Source: Roseateles saccharophilus (lineage in GTDB: Bacteria; Pseudomonadota; Gammaproteobacteria; Burkholderiales; Burkholderiaceae_C). From it: DNA of 64,000 bases. The notes under the pieces are model-generated. The model saw only the letters and a list, made by a program, of their open reading frames with translations, was not told the DNA's origin and ran no database searches. The stretch covers positions 1 to 64,000 of the forward strand of contig NZ_SMBU01000023.1 of NCBI RefSeq assembly GCF_004342485.1, written 5' to 3'. Each line of letters starts with the position of its first letter. Position 1 is the first letter of the stretch. Made by a program: the position numbers and the translations under genes. Below, piece by piece: positions 26,343-35,249 of the stretch.

Positions 26343-27029
26343 TCAGCCCGCCAGCAGCCGCTCCGCCAACGCGAAGTCTTCCGGCCACGTCACCTTGAAG
26401 TTGGCCATCGACGCACGCACGAGCTGAGGCGCCAGGCCCAGGGCCTCGACGGCGCTGGCCTCGTCGGTGGCCGCGGCGCCCATGGCCTGCAGCGCGCGCT
26501 CGACGAGGCCGAGGCGGAACATCTGCGGCGTCTGCGCGGCCCATTTGTCGCGGCGGTCGATGGTGGCGCTCACGCGGCCGTCAGCGTCGCCGGCCTTCAG
26601 CGTGTCGGCGATAGGCTGGGCCAGCAGGCCGCCGACGGCGTCGGGCAGGCAGGCGGCGATCAGCGCATCCACCCACTCGGGCCGCAGCAGGCAGCGCGCG
26701 GCGTCGTGCACCAGCACCCAGTCCTCATCGAGCGCACCGCGGCGGCGCAGCTCGGCCAGGCCGCCGAGCACGCTTTCCGCGCGGCTGGCGCCGCCGACGC
26801 GGGCGACCCAGCCGGCATGACCGGGCAAGGCCTGCTCGAAGCGGTCGTCGGCCGGCGACAGCACGACCAGCACCTGCTCGATGCGCGGCACGGCCGTCAG
26901 CGCAGCCAGCGTGTGGGCCAGCATCGGCCGGCCGGCGATCTCGACGTATTGCTTGGGGATGCCAGCACCCGAGCGCTCGCCGATGCCGGCGGCGGGGACG
27001 AGGGCGAAGCAGCGCGGATCGGTCTTCAT
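26343..27029 (-). CDS. ispD: 2-C-methyl-D-erythritol 4-phosphate cytidylyltransferase
   Basis: 228 aa, full length. It adds CMP to MEP using CTP, the third step of the MEP pathway. Seen: nucleotide-binding PAAGIGERSGAGIPKQY near the start, VHDAARCLL, and TIDRRDKWAAQTPQMFRL. It starts 3 bp after the bestrophin stop, so the two are probably co-transcribed. It ends 9 bp from the convergent patatin gene. Confidence 0.95.
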   Translation of the reverse strand: MKTDPRCFALVPAAGIGERSGAGIPKQYVEIAGRPMLAHTLAALTAVPRIEQVLVVLSPADDRFEQALPGHAGWVARVGGASRAESVLGGLAELRRRGALDEDWVLVHDAARCLLRPEWVDALIAACLPDAVGGLLAQPIADTLKAGDADGRVSATIDRRDKWAAQTPQMFRLGLVERALQAMGAAATDEASAVEALGLAPQLVRASMANFKVTWPEDFALAERLLAG

Positions 27030-27032
27030 CGG

Positions 27033-27980
27033 TCAGAGCAGCAGAAAGTCCACCGGTTCCAGCGCGGGCGGCGGGTTGGCGTCGCCCAGCGCCTGGCGCA
27101 GGTCGATCTCGATGCCGCGGCAGATGGCGTCCAGCGCCAGGTCGTTGGCCTGGATGCCGAAGGGCTCCTCGATCTCGTCGCCTAAAGCATCCAGGCCGAA
27201 GAAGGTGTAGGCCACGATGGCGACGACGAACGGCGTCACCAGGCCCAGCGTGTCCACCAGGCCGAAGGGCAGCAGGAAGCAGTAGAGATAGGCCGTGCGG
27301 TGCAGCAGCAGCGTGTAGGAGAAGGGCAGCGGCGTGTTCTTGATGCGCTCGCAACTCGCGGCGGCGGCGGTCAGCGCGGACAGCGTGGTGTCGATCTGCA
27401 CGGCGCGCTGGCTGTCGAGCTGGCCGTCGCGGCGGCAGCGGGCCAGGTCGGCGCCCATGGCCATCATCAGCGCCGCGGGGCGGTTGCGCACAGCGGCCAG
27501 GCCGGCACGCTCGGCCGGCTGCAGCAGGCCGTCCAGGCCGGCTTCGTCGCCGGGCCGGTCGCGCAGCAGCGCCTTCAGCGTGACGCAGAAGGCCACGGCC
27601 CGCAGCACGACGCGCACGCGCAGGTCGCCGAGGTCACGCGGGTCTGCCGGCGGCGCGGGCGCGTCGACGAGGTACAGCATCTGCCGCGCGAGGTTGCGGG
27701 CGCGCAGCAGCAGCTCGCCCCAGAGCTTGCGCGCCTCCCAGAAGCGGTCGTAGCAGGCGCTGTTGCGAAAGCCCAGGAAGATGGCCAGCGGCAGGCCCAT
27801 CAGCGTGAACGGGATGGTGGAGACGAGGACGGCGCGGTGGTCATCCAGCGCGCGGTGCGCCACCGTCACCACCACGGCCAGCAGCACATTGGCCAGCAAC
27901 GCGCCGCGGATGCGCGCCAGGATGGAGCCGCGCAGCACGAAGAAAAGCTTCAGGCCCGACGGCCTCTCTCGAAGGATCAT
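27033..27980 (-). CDS. Bestrophin-family ion channel
   Basis: 315 aa, the usual size for bacterial bestrophins (YneE/UPF0187). The start MILRERPSGLKLFFVLRGS leads into two or more TM helices, with the family signature FRNSACYDRFWEARKLWGEL and a second TM block (TAYLYCFLLPFGLVDTLG, then FVVAIVAYTFFGLDAL). The C-terminal EIEEPFG motif matches the family. Bacterial members form pentameric cation-selective channels. It lies immediately upstream of ispD. Confidence 0.9.
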   Translation of the reverse strand: MILRERPSGLKLFFVLRGSILARIRGALLANVLLAVVVTVAHRALDDHRAVLVSTIPFTLMGLPLAIFLGFRNSACYDRFWEARKLWGELLLRARNLARQMLYLVDAPAPPADPRDLGDLRVRVVLRAVAFCVTLKALLRDRPGDEAGLDGLLQPAERAGLAAVRNRPAALMMAMGADLARCRRDGQLDSQRAVQIDTTLSALTAAAASCERIKNTPLPFSYTLLLHRTAYLYCFLLPFGLVDTLGLVTPFVVAIVAYTFFGLDALGDEIEEPFGIQANDLALDAICRGIEIDLRQALGDANPPPALEPVDFLLL

Positions 27981-28002
27981 CCCGGCATTGTCGCAAGCGA
28001 TT

Positions 28003-28752
28003 TCAGCCGTCGTGCCCGGGGTTCTGGCGCGCGAGGCGCCGCAGCAGGCCCGGCCAGGCCAGTTCGGCGCCCGAGCCGCGCATGACCTTCTCGCTCTGCG
28101 CGCGGATGCCGGCGAGGATGGGCGCCGGGATGCGGATTAGCTCGCCGCCGCCGGCCTGGGCGCCGATCTGGATCTCGCAGGCGCGCTGCAGCATGAACAT
28201 CTTCAGGAAGGTGTCGGCCGCGCTGTAGCCCAGCGTCAGCAGGCCGTGGTTGCGCAGGATCATCAGCGCCGTGTGGCCCAGATCGCGCACGAGGCGCGAC
28301 TTCTCCTCGGGGTTGAGCGCGACGCCCTCGTAGTCGTGATAGCTGAGCGAGGCCAGCGGGAACAGGCTGTGCTGGGACAGCGGCAGCAGCCCCTGCTGCT
28401 GGGCGCTGACCGCGACGCCGGCCACCGTGTGCAGATGCATCACGAAGCGTGCGTCCTCCCGCGCCTCGTGCACGGCGCTGTGGATGATGAAGCCGGCAGG
28501 GTTGACGCTGTAGTCACTGGGCCCGACCTTCTCGCCCGCGCGGTCCACCTTCACGAGGCTGCTGGCCGTGATCTCCTCGAACATCATCCCGTAGGGGTTG
28601 ATCAGGAAGTGGTGCTCGGGCCCGGGCACGCGCGCCGAGATGTGGGTGAAGATCAGGTCGTCCCAGCCGTGCAGCGCGGCCAGGCGGTAGAGGGCGGCGA
28701 GGTCGCAGCGGGCCTGCCATTCTTCGGCACCGATATGGGCGGGCTTGGCCAT
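28003..28752 (-). CDS. Class II aldolase/adducin family protein
   Basis: 249 aa. The ATG at 28752 has AGGAG upstream. Domain signature: HISARVPGPEHHFLINPYG near the N-terminus, metal ligands HLHT (about 125) and the later H in LRNHGLLTLG (about 190). These enzymes are zinc-dependent aldolases or epimerases of sugar phosphates, but this subgroup (longer, in many beta- and alphaproteobacteria) has no assigned substrate. It lies upstream of bestrophin-ispD on the same strand, 22 bp away, and may head that operon. Confidence 0.85.
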   Translation of the reverse strand: MAKPAHIGAEEWQARCDLAALYRLAALHGWDDLIFTHISARVPGPEHHFLINPYGMMFEEITASSLVKVDRAGEKVGPSDYSVNPAGFIIHSAVHEAREDARFVMHLHTVAGVAVSAQQQGLLPLSQHSLFPLASLSYHDYEGVALNPEEKSRLVRDLGHTALMILRNHGLLTLGYSAADTFLKMFMLQRACEIQIGAQAGGGELIRIPAPILAGIRAQSEKVMRGSGAELAWPGLLRRLARQNPGHDG

Positions 28753-28835
28753 GATGTCTCCTGCTGGAAGTTGTCGGACCAGCATAGTCCGCGCGCCGCT
28801 GCGGCGGCATCGCGTCGGGGACAATCCTCGCCTCC

Positions 28836-29873
28836 ATGCTGATCCCCGACCTCCGCCAGCGCCTGCGCGCGCTCGGCGCCAACCCCGCCCACGAAAGCCG
28901 CGTGCTGCGCCACTGGCTGCAATGCCTGCCGCTGGACGCCGGCCGGCAACCGCTGCAGGGCTGGCTGCCCAGGGCGGTCATGGACGCCCTGCCCGGCCTG
29001 CTGGCCGAGCTGGACGGGCTGCTGGCGCTCAGGAGCGAGCACGCCGGCAGCGACGGCCTGTCGGCCCGGCTGCTGCTGGGCCTTGGCGACGGCCAGACCG
29101 TGGAGACCGTGCTGCTGCCGCGCGACGGCGTCTGCGTGTCCAGCCAGGTGGGTTGCGCGGTCGGCTGCCGCTTCTGCATGACGGGCGTGGACGGCCTGAT
29201 CCGCCAGGTCGGCAGCGCCGAGATCGCGGCCCAGGTGGTGCTTGCGCGGCGCAAGAACGCGAAGCTGAAGAAGGTCGTCTTCATGGGCATGGGCGAGCCC
29301 TCGCACAACCTCGCCAATGTGCTGGACGCGATCACGCTGCTGGGCCGCGAAGGCGGCTTCGCGCACAAGCAGCTGGTGTTCTCCACCGTCGGCGACGAGC
29401 GCGCCTTCGCCGCGCTGCACGCGGCCGAGGTGAAGCCGGCGCTGGCGCTGTCGCTGCACACGACCGACGCCGCCAAGCGCGCGGACCTGCTGCCGCGCGC
29501 GCCGCGGCTCGCGCCCGAGGACCTCGTCGAGGCCGCCGACGCCTATGCCCGAGCCAGCGGCTACCCCGTGCAATACCAGTGGACGCTGCTGGACGGCGTC
29601 AACGACGGCCCCGAGGAGCTGGACGGCATTGTTCGTCTGCTCAAGGGCCGCTACGGCCTGCTGAACATGATCCCCTTCAACGCGGCCGAAGGCCTGCCCT
29701 TCCGGCGCCCTAGCTGGGAGCGTGCCCGCGCCATCGCGGCCGAACTGAGCGCCCGCGGCGTGCTGACCAAACTGCGCGACTCGGCGGGCCAGGACGTGGA
29801 CGGCGGCTGCGGCCAGCTGCGCGCCCGCGAGGCCGTGGGCCGGCCGACGCGGGTCGTGAGGATTCACGCCTGA
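28836..29873 (+). CDS. RlmN/Cfr-type radical SAM RNA methyltransferase
   Basis: 345 aa. The 4Fe-4S/SAM motif is CAVGCRFCMTG after VCVSSQVG, with a second family motif VVFMGMGEPSHN. The methyl-transfer cysteine lies in AGQDVDGGCGQLRA at the C-terminus, so the two-cysteine mechanism appears complete. The protein lacks some of the N-terminal length of standard RlmN (about 370-400 aa). It may be a second paralogue acting on another RNA position, not the housekeeping A2503/tRNA A37 enzyme. Without the rest of the genome that is only inference. Confidence 0.85.
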   Translation: MLIPDLRQRLRALGANPAHESRVLRHWLQCLPLDAGRQPLQGWLPRAVMDALPGLLAELDGLLALRSEHAGSDGLSARLLLGLGDGQTVETVLLPRDGVCVSSQVGCAVGCRFCMTGVDGLIRQVGSAEIAAQVVLARRKNAKLKKVVFMGMGEPSHNLANVLDAITLLGREGGFAHKQLVFSTVGDERAFAALHAAEVKPALALSLHTTDAAKRADLLPRAPRLAPEDLVEAADAYARASGYPVQYQWTLLDGVNDGPEELDGIVRLLKGRYGLLNMIPFNAAEGLPFRRPSWERARAIAAELSARGVLTKLRDSAGQDVDGGCGQLRAREAVGRPTRVVRIHA

Positions 29874-29965
29874 TCCAGAGACGGGTACGCGCGGTTCCGC
29901 CGGCAGAATCCGCTCGCCGCACCGGCCACCCGGGCCGAGCGAGAAGAGATTCCATCGGAGGAGAC

Positions 29966-30571
29966 ATGACTCAGCTTCAGACGCTGGCCGCGCGCGCCCG
30001 CCTGGCCGCCCTGATCACCGGCACCCTGCTGTGCCTGCAAGCCGGCGCTGCCACCACGGTCAGCAGGTTCGAGCCCACCGTCCAGCTCGGCGGCAGCACG
30101 CTGCAGCTCAACGGCAAGGGCACGCGCATCCGCCTCGTGTTCAAGGCCTATGACATGGGGCTCTACACGGCCCGGCACGTTGGCAGCGCAGCCGAGCTGC
30201 TGGCCCTGCCCGGCCCCAAGCGCCTGCAGTTCACGGCCCTGCGCGAGCTGCAGGGCACCGAGCTGGGCCGGCTCTTCCTGCGCGGCATCAGCGACAACAC
30301 GCCCAGCCAGCAGCTGACCCGCCACACGCTGGCCACCACCCGCCTCATCGAGATCTTCTCCGGCAAGCCCAAGCTGATGGCCGGCGACAGCTTCGCGATG
30401 GACTTCGTGCCCGGCAAGGGCACGCAGTTCTACATCCAGGGCCAGCCCCAGGGCGAGCCCGTGGGCGACGACGAGTTCTTCTCGCTGGTGCTGCGCATCT
30501 GGTTCGGCGACGCGCCGGCCGACGCGCATCTGCGCGACGCGCTGCTGGACGGCGGCAAGGACGCCGGCTGA
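29966..30571 (+). CDS. Chalcone isomerase-like exported protein
   Basis: 201 aa with a signal peptide (hydrophobic LAALITGTLLCLQAGAA) and the chalcone-isomerase-like fold of bacteria: GTRIRLVFKAYDMGLYT, LQFTALRELQG, and DEFFSLVLRIWFGDAPAD at the end. Pfam Chalcone_3 members are periplasmic and probably bind lipids or fatty-acid-like ligands; flavonoid isomerase activity is not expected. GGAGGAG precedes the ATG at 29966. Its stop converges on dctD with 4 bp between. Confidence 0.85.
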   Translation: MTQLQTLAARARLAALITGTLLCLQAGAATTVSRFEPTVQLGGSTLQLNGKGTRIRLVFKAYDMGLYTARHVGSAAELLALPGPKRLQFTALRELQGTELGRLFLRGISDNTPSQQLTRHTLATTRLIEIFSGKPKLMAGDSFAMDFVPGKGTQFYIQGQPQGEPVGDDEFFSLVLRIWFGDAPADAHLRDALLDGGKDAG

Positions 30572-30575
30572 GCCT

Positions 30576-31937
30576 TCAGCCCGCGCGGTAGGCGTCGGCA
30601 TCCAGCCCCAGGCGGCGGATGCGGTCGTGCAGGGTCTTGCGCGCCAGGCCCAGGCGCTCGCCGGCGCGAGCGATGTTGCCGCCGCTCTCCAGCAGGGCCT
30701 GCACGATCCACTGGCGTTCGACGGCCGCGAGTGCTTCGTCCAGCGGCGCCTGCGGCAGGGCCGCGGGTCCGGCGGGCGTGGGCAGCCCGGGCGCCGGCGC
30801 CTCGGACACGAGGCCCAGCACCCAGCGCTCGGCGAAATTGCGCAGCTCGCGCACATTGCCCGGCCAGTCGCGCGCCTGCCAGGCGGCGAGCTGGGCGGCG
30901 GTCCAGGCCGGCACCGGGCGCTGCAGGCGCTCGGCGGCCTGGGCGCAGAAATGGCTCAGCAGCAGCGGGATGTCCTCGCGGCGCTGGCGCAGCGGCGGCA
31001 GCGCGATGCTGGCCACGTCCAGGCGGTAGAACAGGTCCTCGCGGAAGCGCCCTTCGCGGGCCAGTTCGAGCAGGTCGACCTTGGTCGCCGCGACGATGCG
31101 GCAGGCCAGCGGCACGGCCGTGTTGGAGCCCAGGCGCTCGACGCTGCGCTCCTGCAGCACACGCAGCATCTTGACCTGCAGGGCCAGCGGCATGGACTCG
31201 ATCTCGTCGAGGAAGACCGTGCCGTCGCCCGCGAACTCCAGCTTGCCGATGCGGCGCCTGCTGGCGCCCGTATAGGCGCCGGCCTCGGCGCCGAAGATCT
31301 CCGACTCGAACACGCTCTCGGGCAGCGCGCCGCAGTTGATGGCGACGAAGGCGCCGCGCGCGCCGCTGGCCGCATGCAGGGCCCGCGCGACGACCTCCTT
31401 GCCGGCGCCGGTCTCGCCGTGGATGAGCACGTCCACGCGCGCCGGGCCCAGCGTGTGGATCAGCGTGCGCAGTTGCTCCATCGCGACGCTAGCGCCGAGC
31501 AGGCCGTCGGCCGGCCCGCCACCCAACTGCGCCTTCAGGCGGCGGTTCTCCAGCACTAGGCGACGCTGCGCCAGCGCGCGGCGCACGACCTCGACGAGGT
31601 GCTCGGCCGAGAAGGGTTTCTCGATGAAGTCCCAGGCGCCGTCGCGCATGGCCTCCACGGCCATGCCGATGTCGCCGTGGCCGGTGACGAGGATGACGGG
31701 CAGCTCGGGGTCCTGCTCGCGCAGCGCGTGCAGCAGCTGCAGGCCGCTGTCGCCGGGCAGCTGCACGTCGCAGACGACGACGCCGGCAAAGCCGGGCTGC
31801 AGCCAGGCGCGCGCCGCCTCGGCCGAGTCGACGCCCTCGGTGTTCAGGCCGGCGAGCCGCAGGCTCTGCGTCGTGGCCAGGCGCACATGCCCGTCGTCCT
31901 CGACGAGCAGCACATCGGTGGGTTCGTTCCAGGCCAT
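30576..31937 (-). CDS. dctD: Sigma54-dependent response regulator DctD-like
   Basis: 453 aa. Receiver with D57 in VVCDVQLPGDSG and K in FIEKPFS. AAA+ domain: Walker A GETGAGKE, the sigma54-contact loop as GAEAGAYTGA (usually GAFTGA), and Walker B TVFLDEIESM. Fis-type HTH at the C-terminus (GNIARAGERLGLARKTL). The loop keeps A-Y-TGA instead of the usual FTGA, a tolerated variant. It starts 10 bp after dctB. In known systems DctB/DctD activate C4-dicarboxylate uptake genes; here the linked transporter is an MHS-type permease. Confidence 0.88.
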   Translation of the reverse strand: MAWNEPTDVLLVEDDGHVRLATTQSLRLAGLNTEGVDSAEAARAWLQPGFAGVVVCDVQLPGDSGLQLLHALREQDPELPVILVTGHGDIGMAVEAMRDGAWDFIEKPFSAEHLVEVVRRALAQRRLVLENRRLKAQLGGGPADGLLGASVAMEQLRTLIHTLGPARVDVLIHGETGAGKEVVARALHAASGARGAFVAINCGALPESVFESEIFGAEAGAYTGASRRRIGKLEFAGDGTVFLDEIESMPLALQVKMLRVLQERSVERLGSNTAVPLACRIVAATKVDLLELAREGRFREDLFYRLDVASIALPPLRQRREDIPLLLSHFCAQAAERLQRPVPAWTAAQLAAWQARDWPGNVRELRNFAERWVLGLVSEAPAPGLPTPAGPAALPQAPLDEALAAVERQWIVQALLESGGNIARAGERLGLARKTLHDRIRRLGLDADAYRAG

Positions 31938-31947
31938 GAAGGAATTG

Positions 31948-33771
31948 TCAGGCGAGCGGCAGGCGCAGCGTGAACCAGGCGCCGCCCTGCTCGCGGTTGC
32001 CGCCCTGCAGCGAGCCGCCCAGCGCATTGGCGATGGAGGCCGAGATGGACAGGCCCAGACCCAGGCCATCGCCGCGGCGCTTGGTCGTGAAGAAGGGCTC
32101 GAACAGGCGCGCCAGCACCTCGTCGCCGAGGCCGGGGCCATCGTCGGTGACGCGCAGCAGGGCCTGGCCGCCATCGACCTCGGCCTGCAGCGTGACCGTG
32201 CCGCTGCCCTTCTCGGCACTCGCATCGATGCCGTTGCGCAGCAGGTTCACGAGCACCTGCTCGACGCGAACCTGCTGGCCCAGCACGGCCAGGCCTTCGG
32301 GCACGGCCGGGCAGTCCAGCCGCACGCGCTGCCGGCGCGCCTCGGCGCTGACGAGGGCCACGGCCGACTGGAAGGCCGCCGCCACCGGCACCGGCTGCAC
32401 ACGCAGCTCGTCGCGGCGCGCAAAGCCCTTGAGCTGGGCCACGATGGCGGCGATGCGCTGCGTGAGGCCGTCGATGGCTTCGAGATTGCCCTCGGCATCG
32501 GCCTGCATGCCGCGCTCCAGGAAGACGCGGGCGTTGTCGTTCAGCGCGCGCAAGGCCGCCAGCGGCTGGTTGATCTCGTGCGTGATGCTGGCGGCCATCT
32601 GCCCGAGCACGGCCAGCTTGCCGGCCTGCACGAGCTCGTCCTGCGTCGCGCGCAGCGTGCGCTCGGTGCGGTGCAGCTCGTCCACGCGGGCCTGCAGCTC
32701 CTGCGTGCGCGCGGCGATGCGCTCCTCCAGGCTGTCGTAGGCGGCGCGCAGTTCGCCCTGAGCGGCCGCCCGCTCGCTGGCGCGGCGGCGGCGCAGCTGC
32801 AGATAGGCCAGCAGCAGCAGCAGCGACACCCAGCCCAGCGCCGCCGCCCAGGCGCGGCCGGCGGCGATCTGCTCGGCGCCGCGGATCTCGGTGAAGGACA
32901 GCAGCGTCCAGCCGCGCCCCTCGACGGCCTGCTCGGTGACGAGGGCGCGCAGCCGCGCCGACGCGGTGGCGATGCGCTCGACGCGCAGCTCGCCCATGGC
33001 CCCGGAGGATTCGCGCTGCAGGGGCTGCAGCGGCAGGTCGCCGTATTGCTGGGTGTCGTGCAGCTCGGTGCGCACGGCCGTGATCAGCGGCTGAAGCGTG
33101 CGGTACTTCCACTCCGGCCGGCTGGCCAGGAAGACCACGCCGCGCGCATCGGCCAGCATCAGTTCGGCCGCGCTGCGCGCCCAGTTGGCCTCCATCTCGT
33201 CCAGCGAGACCTTCAGCACGACGACGCCCGCGTCCGGGCCGGCGAGGCGGTGGGCAATGAAATAGCCCGGCGTGCCGGTGGTGGAGCCGCGGGCGTAGAA
33301 ATGACCGCCGCCGCTGGCCATCGCGTCGCGGAAATAGGGCCGGTAGGCGTAGTTCTGGCCGACGAAGGTCTGCGGCTCGCGCCAGTTGCTGGAGGCCAGC
33401 GTCAGGCCGCGCGCATCGATCAGGAAGATGGCCGCCGCGGCGGCGTCGCGGGCCACGCCCTCGAGCAGCGCATCGACCTCGGCGGCGCGGGCCCTGGAGG
33501 CCGGCTCGGCCAGCAGGCCGGCCAGCGCCGGGTGGCGGGCCAGCACCTGGGGCAGGGCCTCGTACTTGTCCAGCGTGCCGGTCAGCTCGTGGGCGACGAA
33601 GCGCAGATGTCGCTGGGCGTCGCCCTGGGTCTGGGCCAGCGCCAGGTCCAGCGACAGCCGCCAGGCGGCGTAAGCGACGGCCGTGCCGCCCAGCAGCGCC
33701 AGCAGCAGCAGCGTCAGGCTGCGTTGCCAGCGGCTGGGCCTGAGGCGATCAGTGCGCAGAAGTTTCCGCAT
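31948..33771 (-). CDS. dctB: C4-dicarboxylate sensor kinase DctB-like
   Basis: 607 aa. TM1 near 19-38, a periplasmic double-PAS (dCache-like) sensor with the DctB-type stretch GQNYAYRPYFRDAMASG and GYFIAHR, and TM2 near 305-325. A coiled coil leads to H398 in ASITHEINQPLAALR, then N-box, DDGPGL and GLGLGLSIS. The RPYF motif is in the ligand-binding PAS of DctB proteins that bind succinate, malate or fumarate. The ATG at 33771 overlaps the permease stop by 23 bp, indicating coupling. Confidence 0.88.
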   Translation of the reverse strand: MRKLLRTDRLRPSRWQRSLTLLLLALLGGTAVAYAAWRLSLDLALAQTQGDAQRHLRFVAHELTGTLDKYEALPQVLARHPALAGLLAEPASRARAAEVDALLEGVARDAAAAAIFLIDARGLTLASSNWREPQTFVGQNYAYRPYFRDAMASGGGHFYARGSTTGTPGYFIAHRLAGPDAGVVVLKVSLDEMEANWARSAAELMLADARGVVFLASRPEWKYRTLQPLITAVRTELHDTQQYGDLPLQPLQRESSGAMGELRVERIATASARLRALVTEQAVEGRGWTLLSFTEIRGAEQIAAGRAWAAALGWVSLLLLLAYLQLRRRRASERAAAQGELRAAYDSLEERIAARTQELQARVDELHRTERTLRATQDELVQAGKLAVLGQMAASITHEINQPLAALRALNDNARVFLERGMQADAEGNLEAIDGLTQRIAAIVAQLKGFARRDELRVQPVPVAAAFQSAVALVSAEARRQRVRLDCPAVPEGLAVLGQQVRVEQVLVNLLRNGIDASAEKGSGTVTLQAEVDGGQALLRVTDDGPGLGDEVLARLFEPFFTTKRRGDGLGLGLSISASIANALGGSLQGGNREQGGAWFTLRLPLA

Positions 33772-35089
33772 CGATCCTGGAATGCCGGCGCGTGTCGCGC
33801 ATCAGCAGGTAGACGAGCATCGAGCAGGCGATCACCGCGCTAGCGTACCAATAGAAGCCGCTCTCCATGCCCCGCTGCTTGAACCACAGCGCGATGTACT
33901 CGGCGCTGCCGCCGAACACCGACACGGCGATCGCATAGGGCACGCCGACGCCGGTGGCGCGGATGGAGGCCGGGAAGAGCTCGGCCTTCACGACGGCGTT
34001 GATGGAGGTGTAGCCGCTGACGATGAGCCAGGCGCAGGCGATCAGGCCGAAGGCCTCCCAGGGCCCTTGCGCATGGCGGATGGCCGTCAGCAGCGGCACC
34101 GTGAACAGCGTGCCCAGGATGGCGAAGCCCAGCAGCAGCGGCTTGCGGCCGATGCGGTCCGACAGCGCGCCGTAGAGGGGCTGCAGCAGCGCGGCGAACA
34201 CGAGGCTGGCGGCGGCCACGGCGGTGGTCTGCGCGTCCGTCAGGCCCACCGACAGCTTCAGGAACTTCTGCATATACGTCGTATAGACGTAGAAGGCCAG
34301 CGTGCCGCCCATCGTCAGGCCGATGACGATGAGGCATTCGCGCGGATGCTGCAGCAGCAGCTTGAAGCCGCCCATGCGGTCCTGGTTGCGCTGCTTCTCG
34401 GCCTTGAAGGCCTGGGTCTCGGGCAAGTCGGACCGCATGATGAGCGCCACGATGGCCAGCAGCGCGCCGATGAAGAAGGGGATGCGCCAGCCCCAGGCCT
34501 TGAGCTCGGCCGTGTCGAGCACGAAGTTCTGCAGCACCAGCAGCACGACGAGGGCCGTCAGCTGGCCGCCGATCAGCGTCACGTACTGGAAGCTGGAATA
34601 GAAGCCGCGATGCCGGGACGTGGCCATCTCGGACAGATAGGTCGCGCTGGAGCCGTACTCGCCGCCCAGGCTCAGGCCCTGCAGCAGCCGCGCGACGAGC
34701 AGGATGGCCGGCGACCAGACACCCACCGTCGCATAGGTGGGCGAGCAGGCGATCAGCAGCGAGCCGCCGCACATCAGCAGCACCGAGGCCATCAGCGCGA
34801 GGCGCCGGCCGTGGCGGTCGCCGATATAGCCGAACAGCAGGCCACCGATGGGCCGCACGAAGAAGCCCAGCGCGAAGATGGCTGCGGTGGACATGGACTG
34901 GGCCACCGGATCGCTGGACGGGAAGAAGGCCGACGAGAAGTACAGCGAGAAGGCCGCGTAGCAGTAGAAGTCGTACCACTCGACGAGGTTGCCGATGGAG
35001 CCGACGAAGATGGCCTTGACGCGCTTGAACTCGATGGGGTCGGCGCCGGTCGATGGGCGGGTCGAGGCCGGGGGGTAGATCGCGGACAT
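33749..35089 (-). CDS. MFS metabolite/H+ symporter, KgtP-like
   Basis: 446 aa from the ATG at 35089. Twelve hydrophobic segments. Signatures of the MHS subfamily: SIGNLVEWYDFYCYAAFS, RPIGGLLFGYIGDRHGRR, RLLQGLSLGGEYGSSATYLSEM. Likely substrate is a dicarboxylate such as 2-oxoglutarate or a relative, supported by the coupled dctB-dctD genes downstream. This is an inference from the family (KgtP, ShiA, ProP) and context. An operon start lies in the 160 bp before the ATG, where GGAG is visible. Confidence 0.85.
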   Translation of the reverse strand: MSAIYPPASTRPSTGADPIEFKRVKAIFVGSIGNLVEWYDFYCYAAFSLYFSSAFFPSSDPVAQSMSTAAIFALGFFVRPIGGLLFGYIGDRHGRRLALMASVLLMCGGSLLIACSPTYATVGVWSPAILLVARLLQGLSLGGEYGSSATYLSEMATSRHRGFYSSFQYVTLIGGQLTALVVLLVLQNFVLDTAELKAWGWRIPFFIGALLAIVALIMRSDLPETQAFKAEKQRNQDRMGGFKLLLQHPRECLIVIGLTMGGTLAFYVYTTYMQKFLKLSVGLTDAQTTAVAAASLVFAALLQPLYGALSDRIGRKPLLLGFAILGTLFTVPLLTAIRHAQGPWEAFGLIACAWLIVSGYTSINAVVKAELFPASIRATGVGVPYAIAVSVFGGSAEYIALWFKQRGMESGFYWYASAVIACSMLVYLLMRDTRRHSRIDAETSAH

Positions 35090-35249
35090 GTCTGCTGTCT
35101 CCTGGAGTGGTGTGCCCCAGCATGAGCAGCTTGCGTGCCAAGTCTGTGCGCGGCCGCACCCAAGGAAGGCGCGACACACAGGCCGATCGGATCGGCGAAT
35201 TTCCGCCGCAGCAGGTGGCAATCCGGCCGCCACCGGCGGCATTCCGCCG

